This document shows positions 41,665 to 52,884 of a stretch of DNA of 64,000 bases, in pieces. The DNA is from Ovis canadensis (Eukaryota; Chordata; Mammalia; Artiodactyla; Bovidae). The translations under genes and the position numbers were made by a program. A model generated the notes under the pieces. The model did no database searches. It saw nothing but the letters and a program-made list of their open reading frames with translations, and was not told where the DNA came from. Location: assembly GCF_042477335.2 (NCBI RefSeq), contig NC_091255.1:39658501-39722500 (forward strand). The letters run 5' to 3'. Positions within the stretch are counted from its first letter, which is position 1. Each line of letters opens with the position of its first letter.

Positions 41665-42190
41665 TTTAGCTTATGTTTTTATTTTAGAGTTTATTTACAA
41701 TATAGTGTTGGTTTCAGGGATACAGCACAGCAATTGAGTTTTATATATGTGTGTGTATAATTGGATTATATGTATATGTATGTGTGTGTATATATATATA
41801 TATATATATTGGTGTGTGTATTCTTTTTCAGATTCTTTTCCCTTACAGGTTATTACAAAATAGTTCCCTGTGCTATAAGTAAGTCCTTATAGTTGTTTAT
41901 CTATGTTTTATATAGTTCTTATATATAGTAGTGTGTATAAATTCACCCCAAACTCCTCATGTATCTCTCCTCTGCTATCCCCTTTGGTATCCATAAGTTT
42001 GTTTTCTGTGTCTGTGAGTTTGTTTCTGATGTTTAAATAAGTTCATTTATATCATTTTTTTTAAGATTCCACATATAAGTGACTTCATATGATGTTTGTC
42101 TTTCTCTGTCTGATTTACTTCACTTAATATGACCATCTCTTGGTCCATCCATGTTGCTTCTAATGGCATTATCTCATTCTTTTTTATGGC
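41665..42190 (-). mobile_element. ruminant L1 3' UTR with TA/TG repeat
   Basis: Reversed L1 3' end: 'caatatagtgttggtttcagggatacagc', 'gttccctgtgctataagtaagtcc' and 'cacatataagtgacttcatatgatg'. A TG/TA microsatellite has grown at about 41748-41812. Confidence 0.8.
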
Positions 42191-42799
42191 AGAAGGTGAT
42201 CTTGGATAAAGTCAGGTATCAGCCTGCTTCTTGTTCCATGCTGTGTGCAGTAAGAATAGAATGGAAAAATGGGAAAACTCATATTCATGTTCTTTGAGGT
42301 ACAGCCTAGAAATCTTTCTGTTTGATGTTATATTAATGGTAACTTTGAATCAAAGGGTAGAAGTGCCATTTTTCAAGTAGCCATCTTCCCGGGCACTTCC
42401 TGTTCTGCCTTTTTTTGGGTGTCGATTTCCAGCCTTTGAAATGATTTGTTATCTCTGCATGGAAACTCTCTGTGCTTCTTCAGTCACCTTGTCAGCAGCA
42501 CCAACCCACTCATTTCTCACTTCTTATTAAATTTGTTGATTGGGTATGAAACATGAATATCTGTCAAGTATTCTCACTAATACATTTTTCCTGCAGTTCC
42601 TGCCAAAGCTTGCCTTTTTTTTTTTTTTTTTTTAAAGTCAGAAGCTACTTCTGGAAATTAATTACCAAGTTCTCTGGGAAAATTAGTCAGGCCTGTATCA
42701 GCACACTTGGATGTCTCTGAAGCCCTGGTGTGCTTCAGCATCTCTGCTAGATTCTGAGATCCATGAGGGCAGAGACAGTTCTTCCTCTCATTTTTTAAA
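42191..42799 (+). other. intron sequence, nothing recognised
   Basis: No supported feature apart from a T-run at 42618-42634. Confidence 0.5.
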
Positions 42800-42956
42800 A
42801 AAAATAAACATTTATTTATTTGTTTACTTGGCTGTGCCAGGTCTTAGTTGTGGCATGTGAGTCTTTAGTTGTGGCATGTTTGACCAGGAATTGAACCCAG
42901 GCCCCACTGCATTGGGAGCAGAGAATCTTAGCCATTGGACCACCAGGAAAGTCCCC
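42800..42956 (-). mobile_element. CHR-type tRNA-Glu SINE
   Basis: A T/A-rich tail at the left, then 'ggctgtgccaggtcttagttg', 'caggaattgaacccaggcccc' (box B region) and 'attggaccaccaggaaagtcccc' at the right. Confidence 0.8.
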
Positions 42957-43544
42957 AGAGATGGTTCTTACTGGGCAGTATCCTATGTTTCTAGAAGGAA
43001 TACAAAATACATGTTTGTTTAACAAAATAAATGTTGGCTGCATTCAGATTCTAGCCTGCAGAAGGACATTGAGAATCTAGGTGCAGAGAGCATTAAAAAT
43101 ACAGCTTGTATGTTGTCATGAGAATGAGCTCTTTCTAGGGTTTGCAGGTCAGGGAACTTTCCCTGAGGTTTCTGTGCATGGACTTTTCATAGTCTGTCTC
43201 ATGTGCTTTACAGAGTCCATTCAAAAGCATTTGGGAGAACAGAGCTGTGTGACCTGGCACTTCCCCTGCCTTCTTCCTTGTTCTGTCCATCACCCACCTT
43301 ACCAGCCTGACCCCATATCTGTGCTTGGTGGTCACACTGCTTGACACTCTGCACTGCTTTTAACCCTAATTGGCTCGTTTACCTGAATCTGATTTTCTGG
43401 TTTGAATCCTGGTTGCTTCTTGGAAATGGATCTCTCTGGCTTCCGATGTTAGTTCAGTAACTAAGTCTTTCCTTCCAATTTTTGTTATTTTTGTTTTTAA
43501 GCCCTTGTTTTCACCTTGTCTGGCCCCAATGAACCCTGAGTTGA
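42957..43544 (+). other. intron sequence, nothing recognised
   Basis: No supported feature. Confidence 0.5.
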
Positions 43545-43858
43545 ATGATCATTAAGAAACAAACTCACAGATATAGAGAACAGATTTGTGGTTGGTGGGA
43601 AGGTGGGGGTGGGTGAAGGGATGGACTGGAAGTTTGGGGTTCTCCAATGCAATGTTTTATAATATATGTAGAATGAATAAATAACAGGGTCATACTATAT
43701 TGCCCAGGCAACTATATTCAATATCCTGTAATAAACCCTAATGGAGAAGAATATAAAAAAAGAATGTCTCTATATATGTGTGTGTGTCTGTGTATCTGAA
43801 TCACTTTGCACAGCAGAAATTAACACAACATTGGGAATCAGCTACAATTAAAGAAGAG
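43545..43858 (+). mobile_element. ruminant L1 3' UTR
   Basis: 'aacaaactcacagatatagagaacagatttgtgg', 'caactatattcaatatcctgtaataa' and 'gaatcactttgcacagcagaaattaacac' give the L1 3' end in plus direction. Confidence 0.8.
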
Positions 43859-43860
43859 GG

Positions 43861-43982
43861 GGATTTCCCTGCCCATCCAGTGGTTAAGACTCTGTGCTTC
43901 CACTGCAGGGGGCATGGATTTGAACCCTGGTGGGGAACTAGATCCCACATGCCAAGCACAACCAAGGAAGAAAAAAAAAGGA
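43861..43982 (+). mobile_element. CHR-2-type SINE
   Basis: 'ggatttccctgcccatccagtggttaagactctgtgcttccactgcagggggc' is the CHR-2 head. It ends in an A-run at about 43970-43979 and sits exactly at the L1 3' end. Confidence 0.85.
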
Positions 43983-44737
43983 ATTGCCCAAACCCAGGCT
44001 CTCAAAAGGTCTGATGATAACATTTAACTGTATTTGCCAATTATTGGCTTTTGAAAATATTAATTCCTGCCATGTCCAAAAATATGATGGCACTTAATAA
44101 ATGATGTGCAACATTTTCTCATGTATTCCTTTACTTCCTTTTTTCCAGGCAGCATTTGATGCTGCTTGATCAAGGATGACAAGCTTGTCCACAATGTGTT
44201 GGTGTGAGCGTATGACTCTGGGATGATTCACTTTGTCTGTTACCGAAATGTTCATTTTATCCACGATGGAACAAAATTGCTCATAAAAGAGCATTCAGAT
44301 TGTCCTTATGCTTTGTCAAGGGACCAGATTCACTTCTGCTTGCTAGGAAGGATGTTGGTAAGCATTGCCAAAGTGAAATGTCATGGACATATCATGACTT
44401 GTCATGGGATAAGTCAAATATAAATATAAAATAATCCAATTGTGGAGTCAAGGAAGCTCAAGAGAAGATGTTCCAGCCATCTCTTAGGGTCAAGGGCATG
44501 AAGGCTTAGATGGTCAAAAAAAATTGCCCAAGACCCACCCCAGAGCTGACAGGCAAGGAGCTTGGCCTGAGCTGGGCTTTCATAATGACAGTTATACAGA
44601 GCCAATTGCTTTTCATTGCTGTCTTATATGTTGATGGAATCTAACTGTAAATAAGCCAGACGCAGGAGTAGAGCCCTATTTTTTAAATAAAATTGCAATT
44701 GTCTTAGTTTCACTGACCCATTTGGGATCTTTTGCCT
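43983..44737. other. intron sequence, unexplained
   Basis: 44140-44420 looks unlike the surrounding repeats and has a 66-residue minus frame (44094-44294). I recognise neither a gene nor a repeat family in it. Confidence 0.4.
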
Positions 44738-45165
44738 TCTCTTATTGAAGTATAGTCAATTAACAATATTGTGATAATTTCAGGTGGACAGCAAAGCAAC
44801 TCAGCCATACATATACATATACCCATTCTTTCCCAAACTCCCCTCCCATCCAGGCTGCCACATAACACTGAGCAAGAGTTCCTGTGCTATATGGTAGGTC
44901 CTTGTTGGTTATCCACTTTAAATATAAAAGTGTGTACATGGCCATCCAAGACTCCCTAACTATCCTTTCCCCCCAGATTCTGCCCCTCACCTCCCGGCAA
45001 CCGTAAGTTCGTTCTCTAAATCAGTGAGTCTTTTTCTGTTTCATAAATAAGTTCACTTGTATAATTTCTTTTTAGATTCATCATATAAGGCATGTCATAT
45101 GATATTTATGATATTTTTCCTTCTCAGTCTGACTGACTTCACTCAGCATGACCATCTCTAAGAAG
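44738..45165 (-). mobile_element. ruminant L1 3' UTR
   Basis: Reversed L1 3' end: 'tgaagtatagtcaattaacaatattgtg', 'ggtggacagcaaagcaactcagcc', 'gtaggtccttgttggttatcc' and 'aataagttcacttgtataatttc'. Confidence 0.85.
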
Positions 45166-45335
45166 CTACTTCTAGTCATTGAGACTCATGAATATCACAG
45201 ACAGCTTGGGACCGGGGTAGAAATCAGAGGAGCTGGATTTTATTTCCCACTTTGGCTTTTGAACACTTGTGATGCTGTGATTTTTAATAGGAAACATGCA
45301 TTTTGTCTTTGTCCCTAGAGCTCCTAAATGTATAT

Positions 45336-46173
45336 TTCAGTTCAGTTCAGTCGCTCAGTCGTGTACGACTCTCTGTGACCCCATGAATCGCAGCATGCCA
45401 GGCCTCCCTGTCCATCACCAACTCCTGGAGTTCACTCAAACTCACGTCCATCGAGTCGGTGATGCCATCCAGCCATCTCATCCTCTGTTGTCCCCTTTTC
45501 CTCTTGCCCCCAATCCCTCCCAGCATCAGAGTCTTTTCCAGTGAGTCAACTCTTCGCATGAGGTGGCCAAAGTACTGGAGTTTCAGCTTTCGCATCATTC
45601 CTTCCAAAGAAATCCCAGGGCTGATCTCCTTCAGAATGGACTGGTTGGATCTCCTTGCAGTCCAAGGGACTCTTAAGAGTCTTCTCCAACACCACAGTTC
45701 AAAAGCATCAATTCTTCAGCGCTCAGCCTTCTTCACAGTCCAACTCTCACATCCATACATGACCACTTGAAAAACCATAGCCTTGACTAGACGGATCTTT
45801 GTTGGCAAAGTAATGTCTCTGCTTTTCAATATGCTATCTGGGTTGGTCATAACTTTCCTTCCAAGGAGTAAGCGTCTTTTAATTTCATGGCTGCAGTCAC
45901 CATCTGCAGTGATTTTGGAGCCCCCCCCCCCCCCCGGGCCAAATAAAGTCTGACACTGTTTCCACTGTTTCCCCATCTATTTCCCATAAAGTGATGGGAC
46001 CAGATCCCATGATCTTTATTTTCTGAATGTTGAGCTTTAAGCCAACTTTTTCACTCTCCTCTTTCACTCTTATCAAGAGGCTTTTTAGTTCCTCTTCACT
46101 TTCTGCCATAAGGGTGGTATCATCTGCATATCTGAGGTTATTGATATTTCTCCCAGCAATCTTGATTCCAGCT
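45336..46173 (-). mobile_element. BovB LINE 3' half with 15-C run
   Basis: Reverse of BovB from the 'cagttcagttcagtcgctcag' tail to 'cagcaatcttgattccagc' in the reverse transcriptase. The motif C region is present ('atctgcatatctgagg'). At 45921-45935 fifteen C replace the short C/A stretch found in the other copies. The reading frame is broken. The right end is 5'-truncated. Confidence 0.9.
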
Positions 46174-47120
46174 TAGAACTCCTAAAACCCTTGGACTTTT
46201 CCAGGTGATAATAGTGGTAAAGGTGTCTTGATATTCAGAACAAGCCCCTTTGAACCACACCTGAGCTTATGTAAGTGAGAAGATCTTTGGAAAGCATCTG
46301 GAGCCTGGGGGCTGGTTGGCAGAGCAAAACCAGTCCTGTGATTGGAGAGTTAGAAGTTTTCATCCCACCACCTTAACCTCCAGGGAGAGGAGAGGGGCTG
46401 GAGAGGTTGCCTATGGCCAGTGGTTTACTCAGTCATGACAATGTAATGAAGCCTCCACATTGCCCCAGAAGAACTGCGTTTGGACAGCTTCTGGGGTGGT
46501 AAACACGTGAGAGTGTTGGAGGATGGCACCCTTGGAGAGGTTGTGGAAGAAGCTCTGGGCTCTTTCTTCATACCTTGCCCTGTGCATTGCTTCCACTCTG
46601 CTGTTCCTGAGTTACATACTCTGAACCAGCATCTAGTAAGTACAGGTGACCCCTGAACAATGAGTTCAAACTGTGGGTCCACTTATATGTGGACTCTTTC
46701 AATAAATAATCTAGTACTGTACAATCTACACCTGCAATTGGTTGAATCCTCGGGGGCAGAGTTGCAGGTAAGTTGGTCAGCTCTGGGATTTGAGCATCCT
46801 CAGATTTGGGTCTCAGGGCAGGTCCTGGAACCAACCCCCTGCGTCTTTCAAGGGTCAACCATAAAATATTTTCCTGAATTCTGTGAGCCCCCTAGCCAAC
46901 TGATTGACTCTAAGGAGGGGATCGTGGGATCCTTGGATCTGTAGCAGGTTGGTCCGAAGCACAGGGACAACCTGGACTTGGGGTTGGCATCTGAAGGGGG
47001 GCGTAGGTAGTGCAGTCTCGTGGGACTGAGCCCTGCGCCTGTGGGATCTGATGTCATCTCCAGGTGTCAGAGTTGAGTTGTAGGAAGCCCGGCTGGTGCT
47101 GCCGACGATTGCTCGGTGGA
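46174..47120 (+). mobile_element. old LTR, split by a MITE
   Basis: 46174-46642 and 46862-47120 form one LTR: 'cctaaaacccttgga', 'cctgtgattggagagttagaag', 'caatgtaatgaagcctccac', 'ttgctg..tccactctgctgttcctgag', then 'tgaattctgtgagccccctagcc', 'aagcacagggacaacctggacttgg' and 'gttgtaggaagcccggctgg'. Same family as 23825-24835 and 51240-51700. Confidence 0.6.
46643..46861 (+). mobile_element. Tc1/mariner-type MITE flanked by TA
   Basis: The left end 'caggtgacccctgaacaa' and the right end, in reverse complement 'tggttgacccttgaaaga', are imperfect terminal inverted repeats. A TA dinucleotide flanks each side (46641-46642 and 46862-46863), the target duplication of Tc1/mariner elements. At about 219 bases it has no coding capacity. 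The sequence resembles a Tigger-type MITE. Confidence 0.7.
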
Positions 47121-47754
47121 GTGGAAGGAACCCACGCACGCACATGGGAACTGGAATCAGCATTCTGCCAGTGCCTCAGCTTTTGTGAGTCATTTCCACT
47201 CTGCTCACGGGTAAAATGAGAGGGTTGGGTGTGTCCCTCTATAGGATCCCTCCCAGCTGTCTTATTTTTGTGCTCAGGCATCCATGCAGGGTGAGCCTGA
47301 ACAGCATCTCCAGCATTGCAGGAAGCATAGCCCTCAAGTCCTCAGGTCCCTCCCTTGAGGGTTTTCTCAGCTATGTGGGCAGGGTGGTAGCTGCCCTGTC
47401 TTCTCTCTCAAGGTCTGTCCTGCTCTACTGGCTATTGGAATCAGCTTGGGTTTCATATAAGAGAGAAGTCTTAAGTGGTAGAGCTTTAAACAAAATGGTA
47501 GCCTCGAAAAAGGCAGAAGCTTATTTATCTCCTACTGAGAAGGCTGGAAGATAGGGAGGACATAAACTCTCACCCCAGAACTCTTTCTCAGGGCTCCCTC
47601 ATGCAGGTGATTGTTCTTAGCTTCTAAACAGAAGGAGGGAATTCCTTTCTAAATAGATGAAGTCTATGGGAGATAACTTTCCAGAAATCAGAGTGTGCAT
47701 CCTTTTTGTCTGCATCTCCTTGGCCTCAAATAAGCACCATCTAAGTCACAGGGC
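47121..47754 (+). other. intron sequence, nothing recognised
   Basis: No supported feature. Confidence 0.5.
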
Positions 47755-47938
47755 GGTTGTTGTTGCTCAGTCCTTTTGCTTTCAGTCTTTCCCAGCATCA
47801 GGGTCTTTTCCAGTGAACTGGCTCTTTGTATCAGGTGGCCAAATTATTGGAGCTTCAGCATCAGTCCTTCCAATAAATACTCAGGGTTGATTTTCTTTAG
47901 GATTGACTGGTTTGATCTCCTTGCAGTCCAGTAGACCA
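47755..47938 (-). mobile_element. BovB LINE 3' fragment with internal deletion
   Basis: 'gttgttgttgctcagtcc' jumps directly to 'tttcagtctttcccagcatcaggg', so the segment normally between them is deleted. It ends at 'ctccttgcagtccagtag'. Confidence 0.75.
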
Positions 47939-48394
47939 CGTTTTGCCAGAACTCTCCTGGATGACCTGTCCATCTTGGGTGGTCCTGCACAGCATGGCTC
48001 ATGGCTCTGTTGAGTTACTCAAGCCCCTTTGCCATGACAAGGCTGTGGCCCATGAAGGGACAGAGGGCTGCTGGGTAGTTAATCTTTTAGGTGGAGTGGA
48101 GTGGAGTATACCCTGCAGAAAATCTGTGGTTATAAAGATGAGCTTGTCTCATCAGTTTCTTTGTGCTGCCTTTGTTTGATTCTGGCTTCAGGGACGCAGA
48201 AAGCATTGGGCCCTGCTTCCGCTGTTCTTTGCGGGAGTTTGAGGAGATAGGATGGAAGTGTCCTGTGCTCAGCTTGCCTGCAAGATCATCTGAAGCGTGT
48301 GAACTGTTTGCTCTATCTTCGGGTGTATGATCATGTGGAAGATAGATTTTACCTTCTGGTTAAATAGATTTCCCCAGCAAGTCTTTGCTTGTAG
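47939..48394 (+). other. intron sequence, nothing recognised
   Basis: No supported feature. Confidence 0.5.
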
Positions 48395-48615
48395 AGACTT
48401 TTTGTCCGTTTGAGTAATTTTTATGTTTCTGGCAATTTTTTGAAACTCTCCATTTTCATTCATAATGTTTGTTATGTGCATCTTTCTTGTTTTTTCTTGA
48501 TTAGTTTTCCCAGGGGCTTGTCTGTTTCTTGCCTCTTCAAAGAACCCACATTAGGTTTGGTTAATTCCCTCTGTTGCTTATATTATCTTTTCCCCTTTAT
48601 GTTTATATACATCAT
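48395..48615 (-). mobile_element. old L1 ORF2 fragment
   Basis: 'ttgattagttttcccaggggcttgtc' and 'cttcaaagaacccacattaggtttggtt' are reversed L1 ORF2 landmarks (aaagaaccagcttttggtttc in younger copies). Confidence 0.6.
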
Positions 48616-48671
48616 GGTCTTCGTAACCATGAAGGCACAACTGCAAGCTGACAGCTAGATATTTAGCCCGT

Positions 48672-48884
48672 GTGCTCAGTCAGTCAGTCGTGTCTGACTC
48701 TGCAACCCCATGACTGTAGCCCGCCAGGCTTCTCTGTCCATGGGATTCTCCAGGCAAGAATACTGGTGTGGGTTGCCATTTCCTTCTCTAGGGGATCTTC
48801 CCAACCCAGGGCTCAAACCCGTGTCTCTGGCATCTTCTGCATTGGCAGGCAGATTCTTTACCACTGCACCACCTGGGAAGCCCA
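48672..48884 (-). mobile_element. Bov-tA SINE
   Basis: 'gtgctcagtcagtcagtcgtg' to 'ccacctgggaagccc' is a complete minus unit. AT-repeat sequence follows from 48885. Confidence 0.9.
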
Positions 48885-48991
48885 TATATATATATATATA
48901 AACACCTATGAATGTATTATTTATAAATATATGTAATATAATTCTATTAATTTATAATTAATAATATATATGTATAATATACATAGGTAGT
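48885..48991. repeat. AT-rich repeat between two SINEs
   Basis: (TA)n at 48885-48900 and irregular AT sequence to about 48985. Similar AT-rich sequence continues after the next SINE (49196-49355). Confidence 0.8.
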
Positions 48992-49195
48992 ACTCAGTCG
49001 TGTCCGACTCACAAACCCCATGGACTGTAGCCTGCCAGACTCCTCTGTCCATGGGATTTTCCAGGCAAGAATACTGGAGTGAGTTGCCAGTTCCTGCTCC
49101 AGGGGATCTTCCTGACCCAGGGATCAAACCTCTGTCTCTAGTGTCTCCTGTATTGGCAGGTGAATTCTTTACCACTGGCTCCATGAGGGAAGCAT
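48992..49195 (-). mobile_element. Bov-tA SINE
   Basis: 'gtactcagtcgtgtccgactc' to 'tccatgagggaagc' is a second minus unit, 110 bases from the previous one. Confidence 0.9.
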
Positions 49196-49355
49196 ATAAA
49201 TTATATATAATATGTATTATTTATAAATACCTTTATATTTGTACGTATGTTTGTGCATATAATAAATATATACATATATACTTATAAGTGATACACTTGT
49301 ATACGTTTACATATACATCTATATGTAATACATTCATATTATATGTGTGTTTTTC

Positions 49356-49740
49356 TCTGTGCTGTTGGTCTCATTCTGCTGGACTCATTTATTTATTTTC
49401 TGGCCTCAGGAGTGGGAGTTGTCACACTGTCTGTGGGGTGGCTGCCTCTGGAGCTATTAGGGCAGATGAAACCCGCAGTCTGTTAGACCTGGCAGGGAAA
49501 TGTCCTTCCTCTATGCTTCCCTGTAGGTAGCCTGAGAGCACTGATTTTCTGCTGCATTTTGAAAAGCAGCCAGACTATGTATAGAACTCTGCCGGAAGTG
49601 GGCCCTGAGCGGTGAAGTAGGCACAGTTTTGTTGTGCCCTCCCATCCCCTCCTCACTGTCTTCCACAGTCAGTTCTTATGTGGAAGGTATTTTAGGGATC
49701 ACCGGGATCTCTAAACTTTTTAAAAAGCCATGATGATATG
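49356..49740 (+). other. intron sequence, nothing recognised
   Basis: No supported feature. Confidence 0.5.
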
Positions 49741-50150
49741 GAGGTCACGGAAGTGGGTTCTGAGCTCAGGCTGGGTTCATTATCTGCCTCTTCAAGCTTT
49801 GTGACCTTGAGCTGGTTCTCTGCACTCACTAACCCTCCATTTCCCCATCAATAAAATGATGTTATTAATAGTCCCCACCTCAGGGCTTGTTAGGAAAGTT
49901 AAACGAATGACAAGTTTTAACATACTGCTCAGTCAGCTCCAACTCTTTGCGACCCCATGGACTGTAGCCCACGAGGCTCCTCTGTCCATAGGATTCTCCA
50001 GGCAAGAATACTGGAGTGGGTTGCCATTTCCATTTCCAGGGGATCTTCCCAACCCAGGGATCAAACCTGGGTCTCCCGCATTGCAGGTGGATTCTTTACC
50101 ATCTCAGCCACCAGGGAAGCACTTAGTGGAGACTTAATAAATGCCTGTTT
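49741..50150 (+). mobile_element. MIR SINE split by Bov-tA
   Basis: 49741-49925 has 'gtgaccttgagctggttctctgcactcactaaccctccatttccccatcaataaaatgatg', the MIR core. 50121-50150 has 'gagacttaataaatgcctg', its 3' end. The SINE at 49926-50120 lies between. Confidence 0.7.
49926..50120 (-). mobile_element. Bov-tA SINE inside MIR
   Basis: 'gctcagtcagctccaactctttg' to 'cagccaccagggaagc' is a minus unit. Confidence 0.9.
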
Positions 50151-50154
50151 GTTT

Positions 50155-50172
50155 TGGTGGTGGTGGTGGTGG
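50155..50172 (+). repeat. (TGG)6 microsatellite
   Basis: Six TGG units follow the MIR end. Confidence 0.9.
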
Positions 50173-51239
50173 GCTTTTTTAATGAATTAAGACTATATAT
50201 GTGATTATGCATTCTCTGCATTTTCTACATCTCTCTGCCTTCTGCAGCCTTTGAGATTTACTTTCTGTAATTTATATTCTGAAAATAACCTATCATTAGA
50301 AGTATAATAACAATACTCTTTTCAAGCAAATCTTCCCCCACTTCTTGCCAGACTTAAAAAAAGGTTGCCTCAATTCTCTGAAGCTCGTTGCCCTACTGCT
50401 AATTAGTGGCAAAGCCATTTCTCCAGAATCCTATGGAGACCTCTGTCCCCACCTCCTGCTTCTTTTCCTGGAAGCTTGTTCTTATGCAGGCACCTGGTTA
50501 AGTTCTCCCTGAGGGAGCCCGCAGTGACTAAGGATCTCTAGTAGAGGATAGTGACTTAAGCCACCGAAGGTATTTTCGGCATCACTCCCTCAGCATTTTG
50601 AAGGTGTAAGGAATGAACTGCCTTGAAATATCAAACATCATCTCAGATGAAACTCAGGAGCTTAATGAAATGTGAATCCAGACCCCATCAGAAAAGGAAA
50701 GTTTATCCTTTTGAGAAGCCAGCATCGGCTTGAGCTTGGAAGGAGGAACAGGAGTAAGTCTTCCACCAAGTCTGGTAAGCCTTTGGCTGTATTAGCCCAC
50801 AGCGTGTGGGCACAGGAATCTCATAAATGGAAGGCTCTGAGCACGTCTGCTATCGTAAAAACACTGGGGTCAGCCAGATAGAGGAACCGTGTATACAGCA
50901 GCTGTATCTTACCCCCTTTCTCTTCCTGCCTTGCCCTCTGCTAGTCGTGATGGGGCTGTGGAATCCCCCAAGCAGAGTCGCCTCCCTCGCCACCACTTTG
51001 GTGCCCAGAAGGCAGGAGAGTCCTTCTGGACCAGGAGAGTCCGTGTGGCACTGCCCGGGGTGTAACCGTCCCAGCGGGGATCCTGCAGGTGTGCAAGGAT
51101 TCCTTTCACAGCTCTAGCGTCAGGTCAAGTAAAGCAGCCCTGCAGGCCCCTTTTCCACAGTTGAAGCTCTCAGCCTGGGATATTGTGACTTGTAATAAAA
51201 ATATTTGTAATAAGGAATGTAATATTTATAATAAGAAAT
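50173..51239 (+). other. intron sequence, nothing recognised
   Basis: No supported gene or repeat. Near 51194-51240 there is AT-rich sequence with 'aataa' steps. Confidence 0.5.
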
Positions 51240-51700
51240 TTAGTCTTGGTTTTCTTTCTGGCACAGAACTTTTAAAACCCTTGGAATTTCTGAAATAATG
51301 AGAGCTGTAAAGGTATCTTCTTACTTTTTAGCTTGTTGTATGAATGAGGTAACTTTGGGATGACACCTGAGGATGGGGCTGGTTGCCGGGGAAACCAACC
51401 CTGTGATTAGAGGGTGGGAACTTTCAGCCCCACCCCTGATCTCTGGGGAAGAGAAGAGTCTGGAGGTAGTATTGATCATCACTGGCCAGTCAACTAATCA
51501 GTCATGTAATGAAGTCTCCATAAGAACCCAAAAGGCTGGAGTTGAGAGGGCTCCCAGGCTGGTGAACAGGTGGAGGTTCTGGGTGGGGCAGTGACTCAGA
51601 GTGTGGAAGCTCAGCATCCTTTCCTCACCTCTCCTGTGCACTCCTTCCATCTGGCTGCTCCAGAGTTCTATCCTTTTATGGCAAACTGGTCATCTAGTGC
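51240..51700 (+). mobile_element. old LTR, third copy
   Basis: 'ttttaaaacccttggaatttctg', 'ccctgtgattagagggtgggaactttcagcccc', 'cagtcatgtaatgaagtctccataagaacccaaaaggc' and 'ccttccatctggctgctccagagttctatccttttatgg' match the copies at 46174 and 23825. The 3' part is missing after about 51700. Confidence 0.6.
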
Positions 51701-51984
51701 AATTGGAAAGAAGGAGAAAGAGAAGAGATTACATTACCAAGAATAGGAATGAAACAGGAAAGATCACTGAGAATGTCTGGGTTGATCCCCACAAGCAGTT
51801 TCAGAGTTGTGTATTCCTTCGATGATGGGAATTCTTGTTTCTTCCTCTCCTACATCTCCCGATCTCTCACTTGCCTGCTGACCTCTCAGGCTCTCTTCAG
51901 TCCTTCCATCCGGGAAATGATGGGGTTGGGTGGACAGCATGTTCTTGCTCTTGACACATGAACACTTATTAAAGGTCTGCAGAA

Positions 51985-52140
51985 TGGTCGTGCTTGCAGA
52001 ATTATTTTAAAGGTCACTGAGTCCAATTTCCTCACTTAACAGATGAGGGAACTCGGAGAAGCTGAGACTCTTCCCTGGAGAACCAACGGCTTAGCCAGAA
52101 GCCAGGACCCCTGCTTTCGGATCCCATTGCACCTTGTTTC
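51985..52140 (+). mobile_element. MIR-like fragment
   Basis: 'tcctcacttaacagatgagggaactcggagaagctgagactc' and 'agccagaagccaggacccctgctttcgg' follow the MIR core order (ttttacagatgaggaaactgagg... / ...gattcgaacccagg). Confidence 0.5.
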
Positions 52141-52439
52141 TGAAACTCCTTGACCTAGTTAAGTGAATTCACTCTTGTCATGCACAGGTATTTTCCCCCC
52201 AAATTTGTAAGATATAATGTCATTCACTGAGCTAACTCAAAATATTTGCATCTCAACCCGAGAACTGACATAACATTTACATGTCTTCTTCTACTAAGTG
52301 TATTTGCATAAAATAGAATTATTATATTATTCCTGTTTCTTCCCATTTTACCTCTCAATGACAGTCATTTTAGTGCCAAAGAGGTAGATGGTTCTAGAAT
52401 CTTCTCAAAGCTATCTCTAAGACCAAGAAAGACCAAGAA

Positions 52440-52712
52440 AGCTGGAGATAACGTGAATCCTTGAAAACGGTGGACATTTTGCATTAAAATACACATCCTT
52501 GGATAACCAGCAAGGACATATAGTATAGCATAGGAAACTCGACTCAATGTTATGTGGCAGCATGGATGGGAGGGGACTTTGGGGGAAAATGGTTACATGT
52601 GTATGTATGGCTGAGTCCCATTGCTGTTCACCTGAAACTATCACAACATTGTTAATTGGCTATACCCCAATACAAAATAAAAAGTTTAAAGTTTGAAATT
52701 TAAAAAAAAATC
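52440..52712 (+). mobile_element. ruminant L1 3' UTR
   Basis: 'ccttggataaccagcaaggacatatagtatagc', 'cacctgaaactatcacaacattgttaattggctataccccaatacaaaataaa' and a final A-run give an L1 3' end in plus direction. Confidence 0.85.
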
Positions 52713-52884
52713 CTGGAGGATTCTAGAGAGAATCTTATCCGAGTCCAGGTCCCTTATTTTTTATGTGGACTAGCATGGTGAACCATGGTAACCCTTCTGG
52801 TTATCTAGGAATGTGGTATAACAAACCAGCCCCACTCTAGTGGTCTATAGTAACAATGGCATGGCATGGCTCAACTCATATGAA

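Noticed and set aside
48885-49355. Possible CRISPR-like array: repeated SINE units with AT-rich spacers
   Set aside because: Only two large units occur, they are Bov-tA SINEs, and the organism is a mammal. There are no short regularly spaced repeats.
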